Source of the DNA: DASXRU01 sp036506395
GTDB taxonomy: Bacteria > Acidobacteriota > Blastocatellia > Pyrinomonadales > Pyrinomonadaceae
DNA length: 26,148 nt
Assembly (NCBI GenBank): GCA_036506395.1
Contig: DASXRU010000125.1
Coordinates: 1-26,148 of the forward strand
Direction of reading: 5' to 3'
Below the pieces are notes generated by a model. That model worked only from the letters and a program-made list of their open reading frames with translations, ran no database searches and was not told where the DNA came from. The translations under genes were made by a program, and so were the position numbers. This document shows, piece by piece, positions 6,475 to 14,207 of the stretch (positions are counted from its first letter, which is position 1; each line of letters starts with the position of its first letter).

Positions 6475-7395
6475 CTACTTGGCGTTCATCGCTCCGGCGT
6501 ACCGTTCGCGCCCGACCGTCTTACAAGGAAAAAGGCGCCAGCCGGCCTCCATCTTCAATGCCTGAATGGCGCGCTGCTGGGCTTCCTTGTTTTCAAAAAC
6601 TCCAAAAACGCTCGCTCCGCTTCCCGCTAGCAATGCACGCCGAGCGCCCGCATGCAGCAAAGCATCCCTGGCCCTTTCGACCTCCGGACTAGAGCGAAAC
6701 GCCACCGATTCAAAATCATTTTGCAAGCCGGACGGATATGAAAGATCAAAATCAGCGGTTGCACGAGAACTTGAAAGAATAGTGTCGCCTGTAACCGTTG
6801 TCAAGGCAGGCGCGTTTAGCGAATCGTAAGCCGTTTTCGTTGACACTTTTGTATTCGGCATCACCACGAGCAGGAATTGATCCGGGAGGTCCGGCAACGG
6901 CGAAATCTCGGTGCCGGTGCCCACGCCCAGCGCCGTCCCTCCGAATAAGAAAAAGGGGACGTCAGCTCCTAACTGGGCAGCAGTTTCGACGAGTTCTTTC
7001 TGGTTCAATCTCAGCTTCCACAGATGGCTTAGAGCGATCAGCGCAACCGCCGCATCTGACGAGCCTCCGCCCAGGCCGCTACCCACCGGAATCCTTTTCT
7101 CCAAACGTATGCCGGCTCCGATCTTTATTGAGTGACGCGCCTTCAAGGCATGCGCGGCGCGACTGACCAGATTCGAGCGATCCGCCGGTAACTCAGGACT
7201 ATCGCAAGAGAAAGTAATATCAGGATCAGGAGAACTCCAGAAACTTAGCCTGTCATGAAGAGTTACCGTTTGTAAGATTGTCTCGATCTGATGATACCCG
7301 TCGGGCCGGCGCCCAAGCACCCGGAGCATCCAGTTGATCTTGGCGAAGGCCGGAATGGTAATGACGTCAGACACGGAAGGGCGGGTTTTCTGCAT
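6475..7395 (-). CDS. ispE: 4-diphosphocytidyl-2-C-methyl-D-erythritol kinase
   Basis: GHMP-family kinase of the MEP isoprenoid pathway; it phosphorylates CDP-ME with ATP in the cytoplasm. The protein has 306 residues from the ATG at 7395. Motifs: FAKINWMLRVLGRRPDGYH with the active-site Lys at about 19; the ATP loop PVGSGLGGGSSDAA at about 103-116; GADVPFFLFGGTA with the catalytic Asp at about 145; and the third GHMP motif LLAGSGASVFGVFE near the C-terminus. A TTG one codon upstream is also possible, but neither start has a clear Shine-Dalgarno. It follows the TPR gene by 30 bp and is probably co-transcribed with it. The stop codon sits at the edge of a palindromic repeat. Confidence 0.97.
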   Translation of the reverse strand: MQKTRPSVSDVITIPAFAKINWMLRVLGRRPDGYHQIETILQTVTLHDRLSFWSSPDPDITFSCDSPELPADRSNLVSRAAHALKARHSIKIGAGIRLEKRIPVGSGLGGGSSDAAVALIALSHLWKLRLNQKELVETAAQLGADVPFFLFGGTALGVGTGTEISPLPDLPDQFLLVVMPNTKVSTKTAYDSLNAPALTTVTGDTILSSSRATADFDLSYPSGLQNDFESVAFRSSPEVERARDALLHAGARRALLAGSGASVFGVFENKEAQQRAIQALKMEAGWRLFPCKTVGRERYAGAMNAK

Positions 7396-7425
7396 CAACT
7401 GGTAACGCTGATGAGCGGGCGGGTT

Positions 7426-9072
7426 TTAATCATTTGCTTTCGAGTTCAGTTTAGCTTTGAGCCGAGCCGTTTGCGCGGGCTCGACAGAAAGCGAGAGCGC
7501 CTTCTTCCAGGCAGTGCGCGCTTTGTCTGGTTCACTGCTGAGTTGGTAGACATCACCCAAATGCTCCTGAATGGTTGCTGAGGTCGTGTTACGCCGTGCG
7601 GCCTCGCCCAGGTTCTCTTCCGCCTCTTTGAGCTGACCAAGTTTGAAATAGACCCAACCAAGACTATCGAGAAAAGATGCATTATCAGGCTCGGCCTTGA
7701 CCGCGCGCCGAATCATTTCGAGTGCTTCTGCCAGCCTCTCGTTTCGCTGCGTCAGGAAGTAGCCGAGATTGTTAAGTGCGGTCGCATTGTCGGGTTCTTT
7801 CACGAGAATTCGGCGCAGCGATTCTTCGGCGTCCTTTACATCACCGGCCTGCTCTTGCGCCGAAGAGAGCATAAGCAGCGCCTGCGTCGTCAGATCCTGA
7901 CGGTCAGATGGGGCGAGCTCCAGCGCTTTGCGCGCGGCTGCGACAGCGTCACGGCCGTGTCCCGACTGAGCATAAAGATAAGAGATCATCAGGTGCAGAC
8001 CGAAGTCTTCGGGCGAGCCCTTTATGCGGGCGCGCAACAACGCCACCGCTTCGTCAACGTGGCCGGAGCGGGCTTGCGCTCGTGCCAGGAGTTGCAGCGC
8101 CGTCATGTTCTTAGGATTAGCTGTCACAAGGCGCTGCAAGTCCGGGATCGCGGAGTTGTCATCGACGACGCCGGCTTCAATAGCCTGCGTGAGGAGTTCT
8201 ATGTAGTCTTTATTTTCAGCGTCGAGGGCAAGCGCGCGGCGGATTGCCGCTAGAGCTTCCTTAGTGCGGCCGGATTTTAATAATAGTTCGGCGGTGCGCG
8301 CCTGGGCAGCGTCGGGCGTAAGCTCGCGACCATTGGTTACATATTGAAAAAAGCGCGTGTCTGTTGCCGGGGACGCCGCCGCCCAGCTCGCATAGGCGCT
8401 CAAGGCCTCTTCAGTGCGTCCGGTCGCCTGGTAGAACTCAGCCAATAATGCCCACCCCTCTGCGTAGTTCTTATCGAGCCGCCCTACCTCTTTCAATTCT
8501 TTGATCGCATTGTCTGTAAACACCTTGTTCAAGCTGCCTTCGCGCAAGCCGCTCTTGATTGTGTACAGCCTTGACAGTATCTGGTGGGCGCCAAAGTTGT
8601 CAGGATCGACTCTAGCAGCGCTGACGCCTTCAACCGCAGCGGCGTCAAAGTCCTGGGGCGGGTAGTAGAAAGCAATTTGGGCGAGCGCGGTATGCGCCTC
8701 GGCGAGCGTGGGATCCAGCCTGGCCGCCTCCTGAAAGGCCTGGCGCGCCAAACCCAGGGCTTGTTTACCGACTTCTTCCCCGGCCCCGGCTCTTATTTTG
8801 GAAAGTTGCCGCTGGCCCTCAAGCAATTTCGCGTAGGCTTGGGCGCGCAGTTCGGAGGCTGACGGGGCCGGCTGTTGCTGAGGGAGCGGAATGCGATCTA
8901 GTACAAAAAGCGACGAAGCTTTGATCACGCCTGGCCCGGAGTCGATTACAGACTTAAGCACGAGATGCCCTTGCCTCTGCGCCGCTTTACCGCTCGAGTT
9001 GGTCGAGGCAATCGATGCGAAGAGACTTCCGGTAAATGCCAGGATCAGTGAAAGTCGCAGAATCAGGTTCAC
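7426..9072 (-). CDS. Exported tetratricopeptide-repeat protein
   Basis: The protein has 548 residues. The N-terminus (LILRLSLILAFTGSLFASIAS) looks like a signal peptide cleaved near residue 22-24, so the protein is probably periplasmic. A Pro/Gln-rich linker follows. From about residue 75 to 540 there are roughly ten TPR-type helix pairs, for example AEGWALLAEFYQATGRTEEA, ALNNLGYFLTQRNERLAEAL and DSLGWVYFKLGQLKEAEENL. TPR arrays bind partner proteins; no enzyme domain is visible, so the exact role is unknown. The start is a GTG at 9072, 9 nt after AAAGGA. It overlaps the stop of the upstream gene by 4 bp (GTGA), which suggests translational coupling. Confidence 0.9.
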   Translation of the reverse strand: MNLILRLSLILAFTGSLFASIASTNSSGKAAQRQGHLVLKSVIDSGPGVIKASSLFVLDRIPLPQQQPAPSASELRAQAYAKLLEGQRQLSKIRAGAGEEVGKQALGLARQAFQEAARLDPTLAEAHTALAQIAFYYPPQDFDAAAVEGVSAARVDPDNFGAHQILSRLYTIKSGLREGSLNKVFTDNAIKELKEVGRLDKNYAEGWALLAEFYQATGRTEEALSAYASWAAASPATDTRFFQYVTNGRELTPDAAQARTAELLLKSGRTKEALAAIRRALALDAENKDYIELLTQAIEAGVVDDNSAIPDLQRLVTANPKNMTALQLLARAQARSGHVDEAVALLRARIKGSPEDFGLHLMISYLYAQSGHGRDAVAAARKALELAPSDRQDLTTQALLMLSSAQEQAGDVKDAEESLRRILVKEPDNATALNNLGYFLTQRNERLAEALEMIRRAVKAEPDNASFLDSLGWVYFKLGQLKEAEENLGEAARRNTTSATIQEHLGDVYQLSSEPDKARTAWKKALSLSVEPAQTARLKAKLNSKAND

Positions 9073-9593
9073 CCAGTCGTTCCTTTCGGCGGAGCATCAT
9101 CCGCATCACCCGTAAGTGCAATTCCCCGCACCACGCGTTCCCAGGCACTGCGAAACGGATAGCCGTAGATCAGGACTATTATCGCAACCCCACCAGCCCG
9201 TAACATGTCGAACTCGTTACCGGTGCATATCGCTATGACAAAACCCATCAGTGAAATCGCGCCCGCTAAACAAGCAACTTGAATCGTCGTTCCCTGTAGT
9301 GTCTGAAGCAATCCGGAGATGCCTTGCAGGGCGGTAATATCCTGAAGACGCATGGCTGCGAACCTTGTGCGCCGCAGCGCGAAGGAGCCAAACCCAAACA
9401 TGAGGATCGCAATCCACAACGACATGGGAAGCTTTGGATCACCTGGCCGGGCAATCTTATTGATAGCCAGAAAAGCGATTGCGATCAGAATCACAGTAAG
9501 AACGAAGAAAGCTGCGACGACCATTACGGTGACGCGATGGCGACGTCGCATCTCGCTTTGTGTGCTTTCTGGTATTTGGCCTTGGCTTGTCAC
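9069..9593 (-). CDS. Four-helix membrane protein of unknown function
   Basis: The protein has 174 residues and I do not recognise a family. A polar N-terminus (STQSEMRRRHR) is followed by hydrophobic segments at about 21-44, 57-73, 104-122 and 133-147, which suggests four membrane helices with a cytoplasmic basic start. Between helices 2 and 3 is an amphipathic stretch (RLQDITALQGISGLLQTLQG). The start is a GTG at 9593, only 2 bp after the stop of the BamD-like gene, and its end overlaps the TPR gene by 4 bp. The three genes therefore look like one transcription unit with an envelope role. No Shine-Dalgarno is visible, so it may depend on reinitiation. Confidence 0.8.
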   Translation of the reverse strand: MTSQGQIPESTQSEMRRRHRVTVMVVAAFFVLTVILIAIAFLAINKIARPGDPKLPMSLWIAILMFGFGSFALRRTRFAAMRLQDITALQGISGLLQTLQGTTIQVACLAGAISLMGFVIAICTGNEFDMLRAGGVAIIVLIYGYPFRSAWERVVRGIALTGDADDAPPKGTTG

Positions 9594-9595
9594 AT

Positions 9596-11179
9596 CTACG
9601 GCTTGGTTGTAGTTGAACCGGGAGCAGGGGCTGGTTTGGACACGTCCGGCGGCGTCGTTGTGCGAGGCCGGGATGTCCCTGGCTGTGAACCAGCAGGGGG
9701 CAGGATACGGGCGGGAGCCGTACGCTGCACCGGTGCCAGCGGAGTTTCGTTAGACGGAAGTTGGCCATTGTTGCGGATAGCTTTGTCTATCAGATCGCTT
9801 CCCTTCTCGTCCTTGCTGATGAGAATGCCATCTTTGCTGACGGTGACGTTTGCGCTGCCGGTAACCTGTTGCAGCAGGTTCTGAGTGAAACTCAGTTGCG
9901 GGCACTCGGGCAAGTTTTTCTTAATCGGATCCGCATCGGGAATGGGCGCACCAATCACATTCAGTTGCTCGCGCGCTTTATCGGCATATTCGCTGTTGGG
10001 ATAGTCGCGCACGATCTGCTGAAAATACTTTGCCGCCTCGTCAGGTTCTTCCTCCTGTTGATAGGTGACGCCGTAACGGAAAATCACCTCGTCCATCAAA
10101 CAGAAATACGGGTACTTTTCAATGATCTCCTGCAAACGTGACTGCGCTCCCTTCAGCCCGCCCTTCTTATGGGCGTATCGCGCGTCATAGTAGAAGCGGG
10201 CAATCTGCAGGTTGTGCATCGCCAGGCTCTCCTGGGCCTCACGCAGTCGCTCCTCTACCTGCGTTCGCAGTGGCGTAGCGGGAAACTGCTGCAGCAGCGC
10301 CTTCAAACGCTGCTCGGCCTTGCGCGCATGTGTGATGTCACGATCGGACAGACCCATCTGTCTCATTTCCGCCTCGGCAACTTTCAACATGGCATCGTCC
10401 GCCAGCGGGTCAGTCGGGAAAAACGTGAGCCAGTCCTGGTATGCCTGCGCGGCCTGGATTAAAGAACTGGTTGTCCCCTCGAGATAAAAAGAGTCAGCGA
10501 TGGCAAGTTTAGCCAGGGGTAGATACTGGGAATCGGGATAAGTTGTGATAATCGTACTAAAGAGTAAACGCCCCGTTTCGTGACTGCCCTTGCGCACTTG
10601 CTTTGCCGCTTCTTCGAACAGAACGCGGTCGCGACCAGGGGCAACAGTACCGGTCAGCTCGGCATATTTATCGTCTCCGCCTCCGCCCAGAAGTCCAAAG
10701 AGGCGCCCTTTCTTTTTCTTCCGGGGCGGGGCAGAAGACGCTACAGTAGGGCTGGCAGTTCGCTCGCCAGCAGTTGATTGCAACGCCGCCTGAACGCGCG
10801 TACTCAAATCGGCAACCGAGGTTTCGAGTCCGTCCAGCTGACTGATATCGTACTTGTCCGAGCGATCCTGTTTGCCACGCAGATCACTTACCTCGCCCAG
10901 CACCGAACCTACTTCTTTATCCAGACCTCGCAATCGCTCTCTTGGATCGTCGGGGGACGCTTTCGCTTTGGGGTCTCCAGCATCTCGCGCATTCATCGAC
11001 GCGATGGCGTTGTCCAGTGACCTCCGCATGCTCTCAAGTTTAGAGCGCATAATCTCGAGTCTTTGCACTGCGGACAACTCGCTCTGGCTCCGACCGCCGC
11101 CCTGCGCCAGGACGGCGCCGGATAGACAGACACATAAAACCAAACCGACGATTACAGAAATCAAAGCGCGAAACTTCAT
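9596..11179 (-). CDS. BamD/YfiO-like outer-membrane assembly protein with coiled-coil N-terminus
   Basis: The protein has 527 residues. A signal peptide is clear (MKFRALISVIVGLVLCVCLS then AVLAQ), with probable signal peptidase I cleavage; no lipobox is evident, unlike classical BamD. Residues about 33-135 look like coiled coil (LEIMRSKLESMRRSLDNAI, SQLDGLETSVADLSTRVQAA). A basic patch, RKKKKGR, lies near residue 155. Residues about 185-410 carry TPR-like BamD repeats (GRLLFSTIITTYPDSQYLPL; YFQQIVRDYPNSEYADKARE). The C-terminus is Pro/Thr-rich. The frame is open upstream to 11263, but the ATG at 11179 has GGAGG with 7-nt spacing and starts the signal peptide. A coiled coil plus repeats also recalls CpoB. 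It probably acts in outer-membrane protein assembly or envelope integrity (inferred). Confidence 0.85.
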   Translation of the reverse strand: MKFRALISVIVGLVLCVCLSGAVLAQGGGRSQSELSAVQRLEIMRSKLESMRRSLDNAIASMNARDAGDPKAKASPDDPRERLRGLDKEVGSVLGEVSDLRGKQDRSDKYDISQLDGLETSVADLSTRVQAALQSTAGERTASPTVASSAPPRKKKKGRLFGLLGGGGDDKYAELTGTVAPGRDRVLFEEAAKQVRKGSHETGRLLFSTIITTYPDSQYLPLAKLAIADSFYLEGTTSSLIQAAQAYQDWLTFFPTDPLADDAMLKVAEAEMRQMGLSDRDITHARKAEQRLKALLQQFPATPLRTQVEERLREAQESLAMHNLQIARFYYDARYAHKKGGLKGAQSRLQEIIEKYPYFCLMDEVIFRYGVTYQQEEEPDEAAKYFQQIVRDYPNSEYADKAREQLNVIGAPIPDADPIKKNLPECPQLSFTQNLLQQVTGSANVTVSKDGILISKDEKGSDLIDKAIRNNGQLPSNETPLAPVQRTAPARILPPAGSQPGTSRPRTTTPPDVSKPAPAPGSTTTKP

Positions 11180-11253
11180 AACGAAACCTCCAAACAATAT
11201 AGGAACACGTCGGGCTATCACTGCCTGCTCTCCGCCGGTCGATAAGTTCATGC

Positions 11254-11916
11254 TTATACCCATTGAATCGTTGCTTCGCGAAGTCCGCGCACCGCCTCCG
11301 TCCGGTCCGGCGCTCCAAAGACACCCGTTCCGGAAACGATGATTTCGGCGCCCGCAGCCGCAACTTCTCCTATGTTCGCCAGATCAATCCCACCGTCCAC
11401 TTCGATGCGCGTATTAAGTCCCCGGTCGCCAATCATTGTTCGCAAGCGCCGCAGTTTGTCCAGGCAGGCAGGTATGAACTCCTGCCCGCCAAATCCCGGA
11501 TTAACCGACATTACCAGAATGTAATCGGCAAAACCCATCGCATCATCGAGCGCCCCCAGAGGAGTCGCGGGATTAATGGCGATGCCGGCCAATGCCCCGG
11601 CGGCCCTGATCGATGTCAGGGTGCGGTGAAGATGTGCGTCGGCCTCGACGTGAATGGACACCATGTGCGCACCCGCTTTGACGAACTGTTCGGCGTAACG
11701 GCCAGGCTCGCTAATCATGAGATGCGCGTCAACTGCCAGCCTCGTCGCCCGCGCCACGGCTTTTACTACCGGCAGGCCGACCGTGATGTTTGGGACAAAG
11801 TGGCCGTCCATCACGTCGACGTGAATGATGGTTGCGCCGCCCCGCTCAACGGACTCGATCTCGCTGCCAAGGCGCGAGAAGTCAGCGGAAAGAATTGAAG
11901 GAGCAATTTCTATCAT
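11254..11916 (-). CDS. rpe: Ribulose-phosphate 3-epimerase
   Basis: Interconverts ribulose 5-phosphate and xylulose 5-phosphate in the pentose phosphate pathway. The 220 residues form one TIM barrel. Motifs: APSILSADFSRLGSEI at 5-20; HVDVMDGHFVPNIT at 32-45, with the metal-binding His and catalytic Asp; the DAHLM segment; VMSVNPGFGGQEF; and EVDGGIDLANI with the second catalytic Asp, then the phosphate-binding SGTGVFG. The ATG at 11916 gives the exact family N-terminus. There is no Shine-Dalgarno; a perfect palindromic repeat begins 5 nt upstream. It lies between the PASTA gene and the BamD-like gene on the same strand. Confidence 0.98.
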   Translation of the reverse strand: MIEIAPSILSADFSRLGSEIESVERGGATIIHVDVMDGHFVPNITVGLPVVKAVARATRLAVDAHLMISEPGRYAEQFVKAGAHMVSIHVEADAHLHRTLTSIRAAGALAGIAINPATPLGALDDAMGFADYILVMSVNPGFGGQEFIPACLDKLRRLRTMIGDRGLNTRIEVDGGIDLANIGEVAAAGAEIIVSGTGVFGAPDRTEAVRGLREATIQWV

Positions 11917-11920
11917 TCAG

Positions 11921-11986
11921 GTGGCACAGACTTCAGTCTGTGATTTGGTCAAATCCTCGGGTTTCACAGACTGAAGTCTGTGCCAC
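11921..11986. repeat. Perfect 23-bp inverted repeat upstream of rpe
   Basis: GTGGCACAGACTTCAGTCTG continues to TGA at 11921-11943. Its exact reverse complement is at 11964-11986, around a 20-bp centre. Each arm contains the sub-palindrome CACAGACT-TC-AGTCTGTG. The core is shared with 6275-6345 upstream of prs. It is a REP/BIME-like element filling the gap between the PASTA and rpe genes. Confidence 0.9.
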
Positions 11987-12000
11987 TACCGGTGAAGTCG

Positions 12001-12744
12001 TTACGGCGTCGGCCGGTTAGCTGGCGTTGGCCGCGCCACCGGCGGACGTTGGTTGTTTGAATTCACGCCTCGATTTACGTTCGCCCCGGCGTTTGCATTT
12101 GACCCTTCACTCGCGCTGCGGTTCTCAGTATTGCTGTTAACCGCTCTCAAGTTGGTGTTTCGGTTTCCGTTAGCGGCGCGATTACTATTTACGTTCCCGT
12201 TTGCATTCCCGTTTGCATTCCCGTTCGCGTTGCCGTTTGCACTGCCGTTTGCGTTGCTGTTTGCGTTCTTATTTGCGATTTTCGGTTTCTTAGGTTTGTT
12301 CTCGTTCAAATTATCTGACGCAGCCTTGTTCTCGTTATCTGCGAGTCTGGTGGGCGTCGGTACAGCTTCGCCGGACGTGACGGCCTCTCCTTCTCTGGCC
12401 GCTCGACTGATATCTACCGCTACGGTCTGGCCTGCCTTAACCATTTCTCCAGCGCCCGGCAATTGCAGCAGCACGGTGTCGGGGTGTGAATTGCCAATCG
12501 GGCGCGTCGCCCGCACGCGAAAGTTCAGGCCGGCGCCACTTATGGTCGATTCCGCGCTGGCCCTGTCTTTGCCCACAATATCCGGAACCTTGACCTCCGG
12601 ACTGCGCAAAGAGAGATAGACGGTGCCGAGAAGTCCCAGGAAGAAGGCGACGGCAATAGCTACCAGAATCGCTCCCTGTCCCACCACCGATACCGCGCGT
12701 TCCTTAACTGACAAAAGCCCTCCGCGCCTGTCTAATCCGCCCAC
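12001..12744 (-). CDS. Membrane-anchored PASTA-domain protein with Asn/Ala/Gly repeat tail
   Basis: The protein has 247 residues. A short cytoplasmic N-terminus is followed by one transmembrane helix at about 24-46 (GAILVAIAVAFFLGLLGTVYL). One PASTA domain spans about 50-114 (VKVPDIVGKDRASAESTIS; GNSHPDTVLLQLPGAGEMVK). The rest is low complexity: Asn/Lys-rich, then NGNANGNANGN-type repeats and a Pro-rich end. PASTA domains bind peptidoglycan fragments; there is no kinase or transpeptidase domain here, so its role is unknown. The GTG at 12744 has no ribosome site. A TTG at 12714 has GGAGG 4 nt upstream and may be the true start, shortening the protein by 10 residues. It follows rsmB by 65 bp. 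Confidence 0.85.
   Translation of the reverse strand: MGGLDRRGGLLSVKERAVSVVGQGAILVAIAVAFFLGLLGTVYLSLRSPEVKVPDIVGKDRASAESTISGAGLNFRVRATRPIGNSHPDTVLLQLPGAGEMVKAGQTVAVDISRAAREGEAVTSGEAVPTPTRLADNENKAASDNLNENKPKKPKIANKNANSNANGSANGNANGNANGNANGNVNSNRAANGNRNTNLRAVNSNTENRSASEGSNANAGANVNRGVNSNNQRPPVARPTPANRPTP
12193..12276. repeat. 12-bp tandem repeat inside the PASTA gene
   Basis: Seven consecutive 12-bp units of the type GTTCCCGTTTGC (plus strand) lie in frame within the gene. They encode four-residue N-A-N-G-like units on the minus strand. Units drift in sequence toward higher coordinates. Such arrays change length by slippage without breaking the frame. Confidence 0.85.
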
Positions 12745-12809
12745 ACTACCAGTTCACACCAGCGGCGAAGTCTAGCATTCGCTGATAACCAGCCGCAAGC
12801 AACCCTACC

Positions 12810-14207
12810 TCAAACTTTGTTGAACGCTGCGATGAAAAAGCCGTCGACGTCATGCTTGTGCGGCCATGTACGAGCCACTCCTCCGGAAGTCAAAAGAACG
12901 TGATTGCGATCTTCCGCGCCGTCGGACCTCTGCCAGTTAAGCACCCCGGGTTGGAAACCGGGATTCTCTTTCAGAAACGCCTGCACGACGTCCTCGTTCT
13001 CTTCGGGTTCGACTGAGCAAGTGGAGTACACCAGGCAACCACCCTGGCGGACCAGTCTTGCAGCGTTACAAAGGATCAGCTTTTGCCGGGCTGCCAGCTC
13101 GATTATGTCCCCGGCTGTGATGCGCCAGCGGATTTCCGGGTTGTGCCTGAGCGTCCCAGTCCCGGTGCACGGTGCGTCAACCAGAACACGATCGAATGAG
13201 CCGTCGGCGAAGGGTAGCCCATTGGCTGCGTCCTGAGTTACAAGGTGGATTGCCATCGCGCCCTGGGAATCAGCGAGCTGCCGTAAAGTATGCAGGCGAT
13301 GCTCGTGCAAGTCTCCGGCGACGATCATTGCTTCCGGGGCTCTGGCCGCAATGTGCGTCGTTTTGCTCCCCGGTGCCGCGCAAACGTCCAGGACTCGATC
13401 GCCGCTTTGAGCGTCGACAATGTGACCGACAAGCTGCGAAGCTTCATCCTGCAAATAGATCAGACCTTGTCCGGAGAGTTTCTGCAGAAGGCTGCTGGCC
13501 CCCTTGATCCGCCAGGCTTCTGGTACAAGCTGCGACGGTTCGAGGGACGCTCCCGCCGCGCGCCACTCGCCAAGAACTCGTTCGCTCTTAGTCGCTTTGG
13601 CAGTAAAGCGAAAGGCAACGGGCGCTCGCTCGTTGTTCGCGCGAGCGAAGCTTTCTGTTTCCGTCATGCCGAAAAGGTGGGACCATCGCTCGATCAACCA
13701 GACAGGATGCGAAGTTTCAATGGCGATTCGCTGAATGGGATCATCGACTCCGGCTGCCGGATCGTAATCAGGTTCGCGCGTTGCGCGACGCAGCACGGCG
13801 TTGACGAAGCTGGCTGCGGAACGAACATGGGCCGCGTGCATAAGATTTACCGATTCGTTCACGGCTGCGGAGGAGGGCACGCGTGACAAATAATGAAGCT
13901 GGTACAAGCCCAGGCGCAGTGCCAGGCGAACGGGCGTGTCCAAACTCTCGATGCTTCGACCCGAAAAGTATTCGATAACCCGGTCGAGCCATAACTGGCG
14001 GCGCAGCACTCCCAGCACCAGCTCGTGACATAGCGCTCGATCATCAGGCCGCATGTCATCATCCAGCGTCGCGAGCAGAGCAGAGGCGAACGCGCCTTCA
14101 TTTTCCACTCGACGCAGAATGTCAAAGGCGGCTAGTCGCGCCGGCGAGACTGTTGTTCCGGAGCGCCGAGAAGAACCAGGCCGATTTCGAGCTGGCTGAG
14201 TTTTCAT
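12810..14207 (-). CDS. rsmB: 16S rRNA (cytosine-967-C5)-methyltransferase RsmB
   Basis: SAM-dependent m5C methyltransferase acting on 16S rRNA. The protein has 465 residues. The N-terminal NusB-like RNA-binding domain spans about 20-145 (ARLAAFDILRRVENEGAFAS; SFVNAVLRRATRE). The methyltransferase domain has SAM motif VLDVCAAPGSKT at about 273-284, the DAPCTGTGTLRHNPEIRW motif with Cys347, and the catalytic YSTCSVEPEENE with Cys397. The two-cysteine pattern is that of RNA m5C enzymes. The ATG at 14207 overlaps the fmt stop (ATGA, 14204-14207), so the two are translationally coupled. Fmt and RsmB adjacency is widespread. Confidence 0.97.
   Translation of the reverse strand: MKTQPARNRPGSSRRSGTTVSPARLAAFDILRRVENEGAFASALLATLDDDMRPDDRALCHELVLGVLRRQLWLDRVIEYFSGRSIESLDTPVRLALRLGLYQLHYLSRVPSSAAVNESVNLMHAAHVRSAASFVNAVLRRATREPDYDPAAGVDDPIQRIAIETSHPVWLIERWSHLFGMTETESFARANNERAPVAFRFTAKATKSERVLGEWRAAGASLEPSQLVPEAWRIKGASSLLQKLSGQGLIYLQDEASQLVGHIVDAQSGDRVLDVCAAPGSKTTHIAARAPEAMIVAGDLHEHRLHTLRQLADSQGAMAIHLVTQDAANGLPFADGSFDRVLVDAPCTGTGTLRHNPEIRWRITAGDIIELAARQKLILCNAARLVRQGGCLVYSTCSVEPEENEDVVQAFLKENPGFQPGVLNWQRSDGAEDRNHVLLTSGGVARTWPHKHDVDGFFIAAFNKV

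Noticed and set aside
11180..11263. 28-residue extension before the BamD-like signal peptide
   Set aside because: It would place the signal peptide internally; the ATG at 11179 has a strong GGAGG site.
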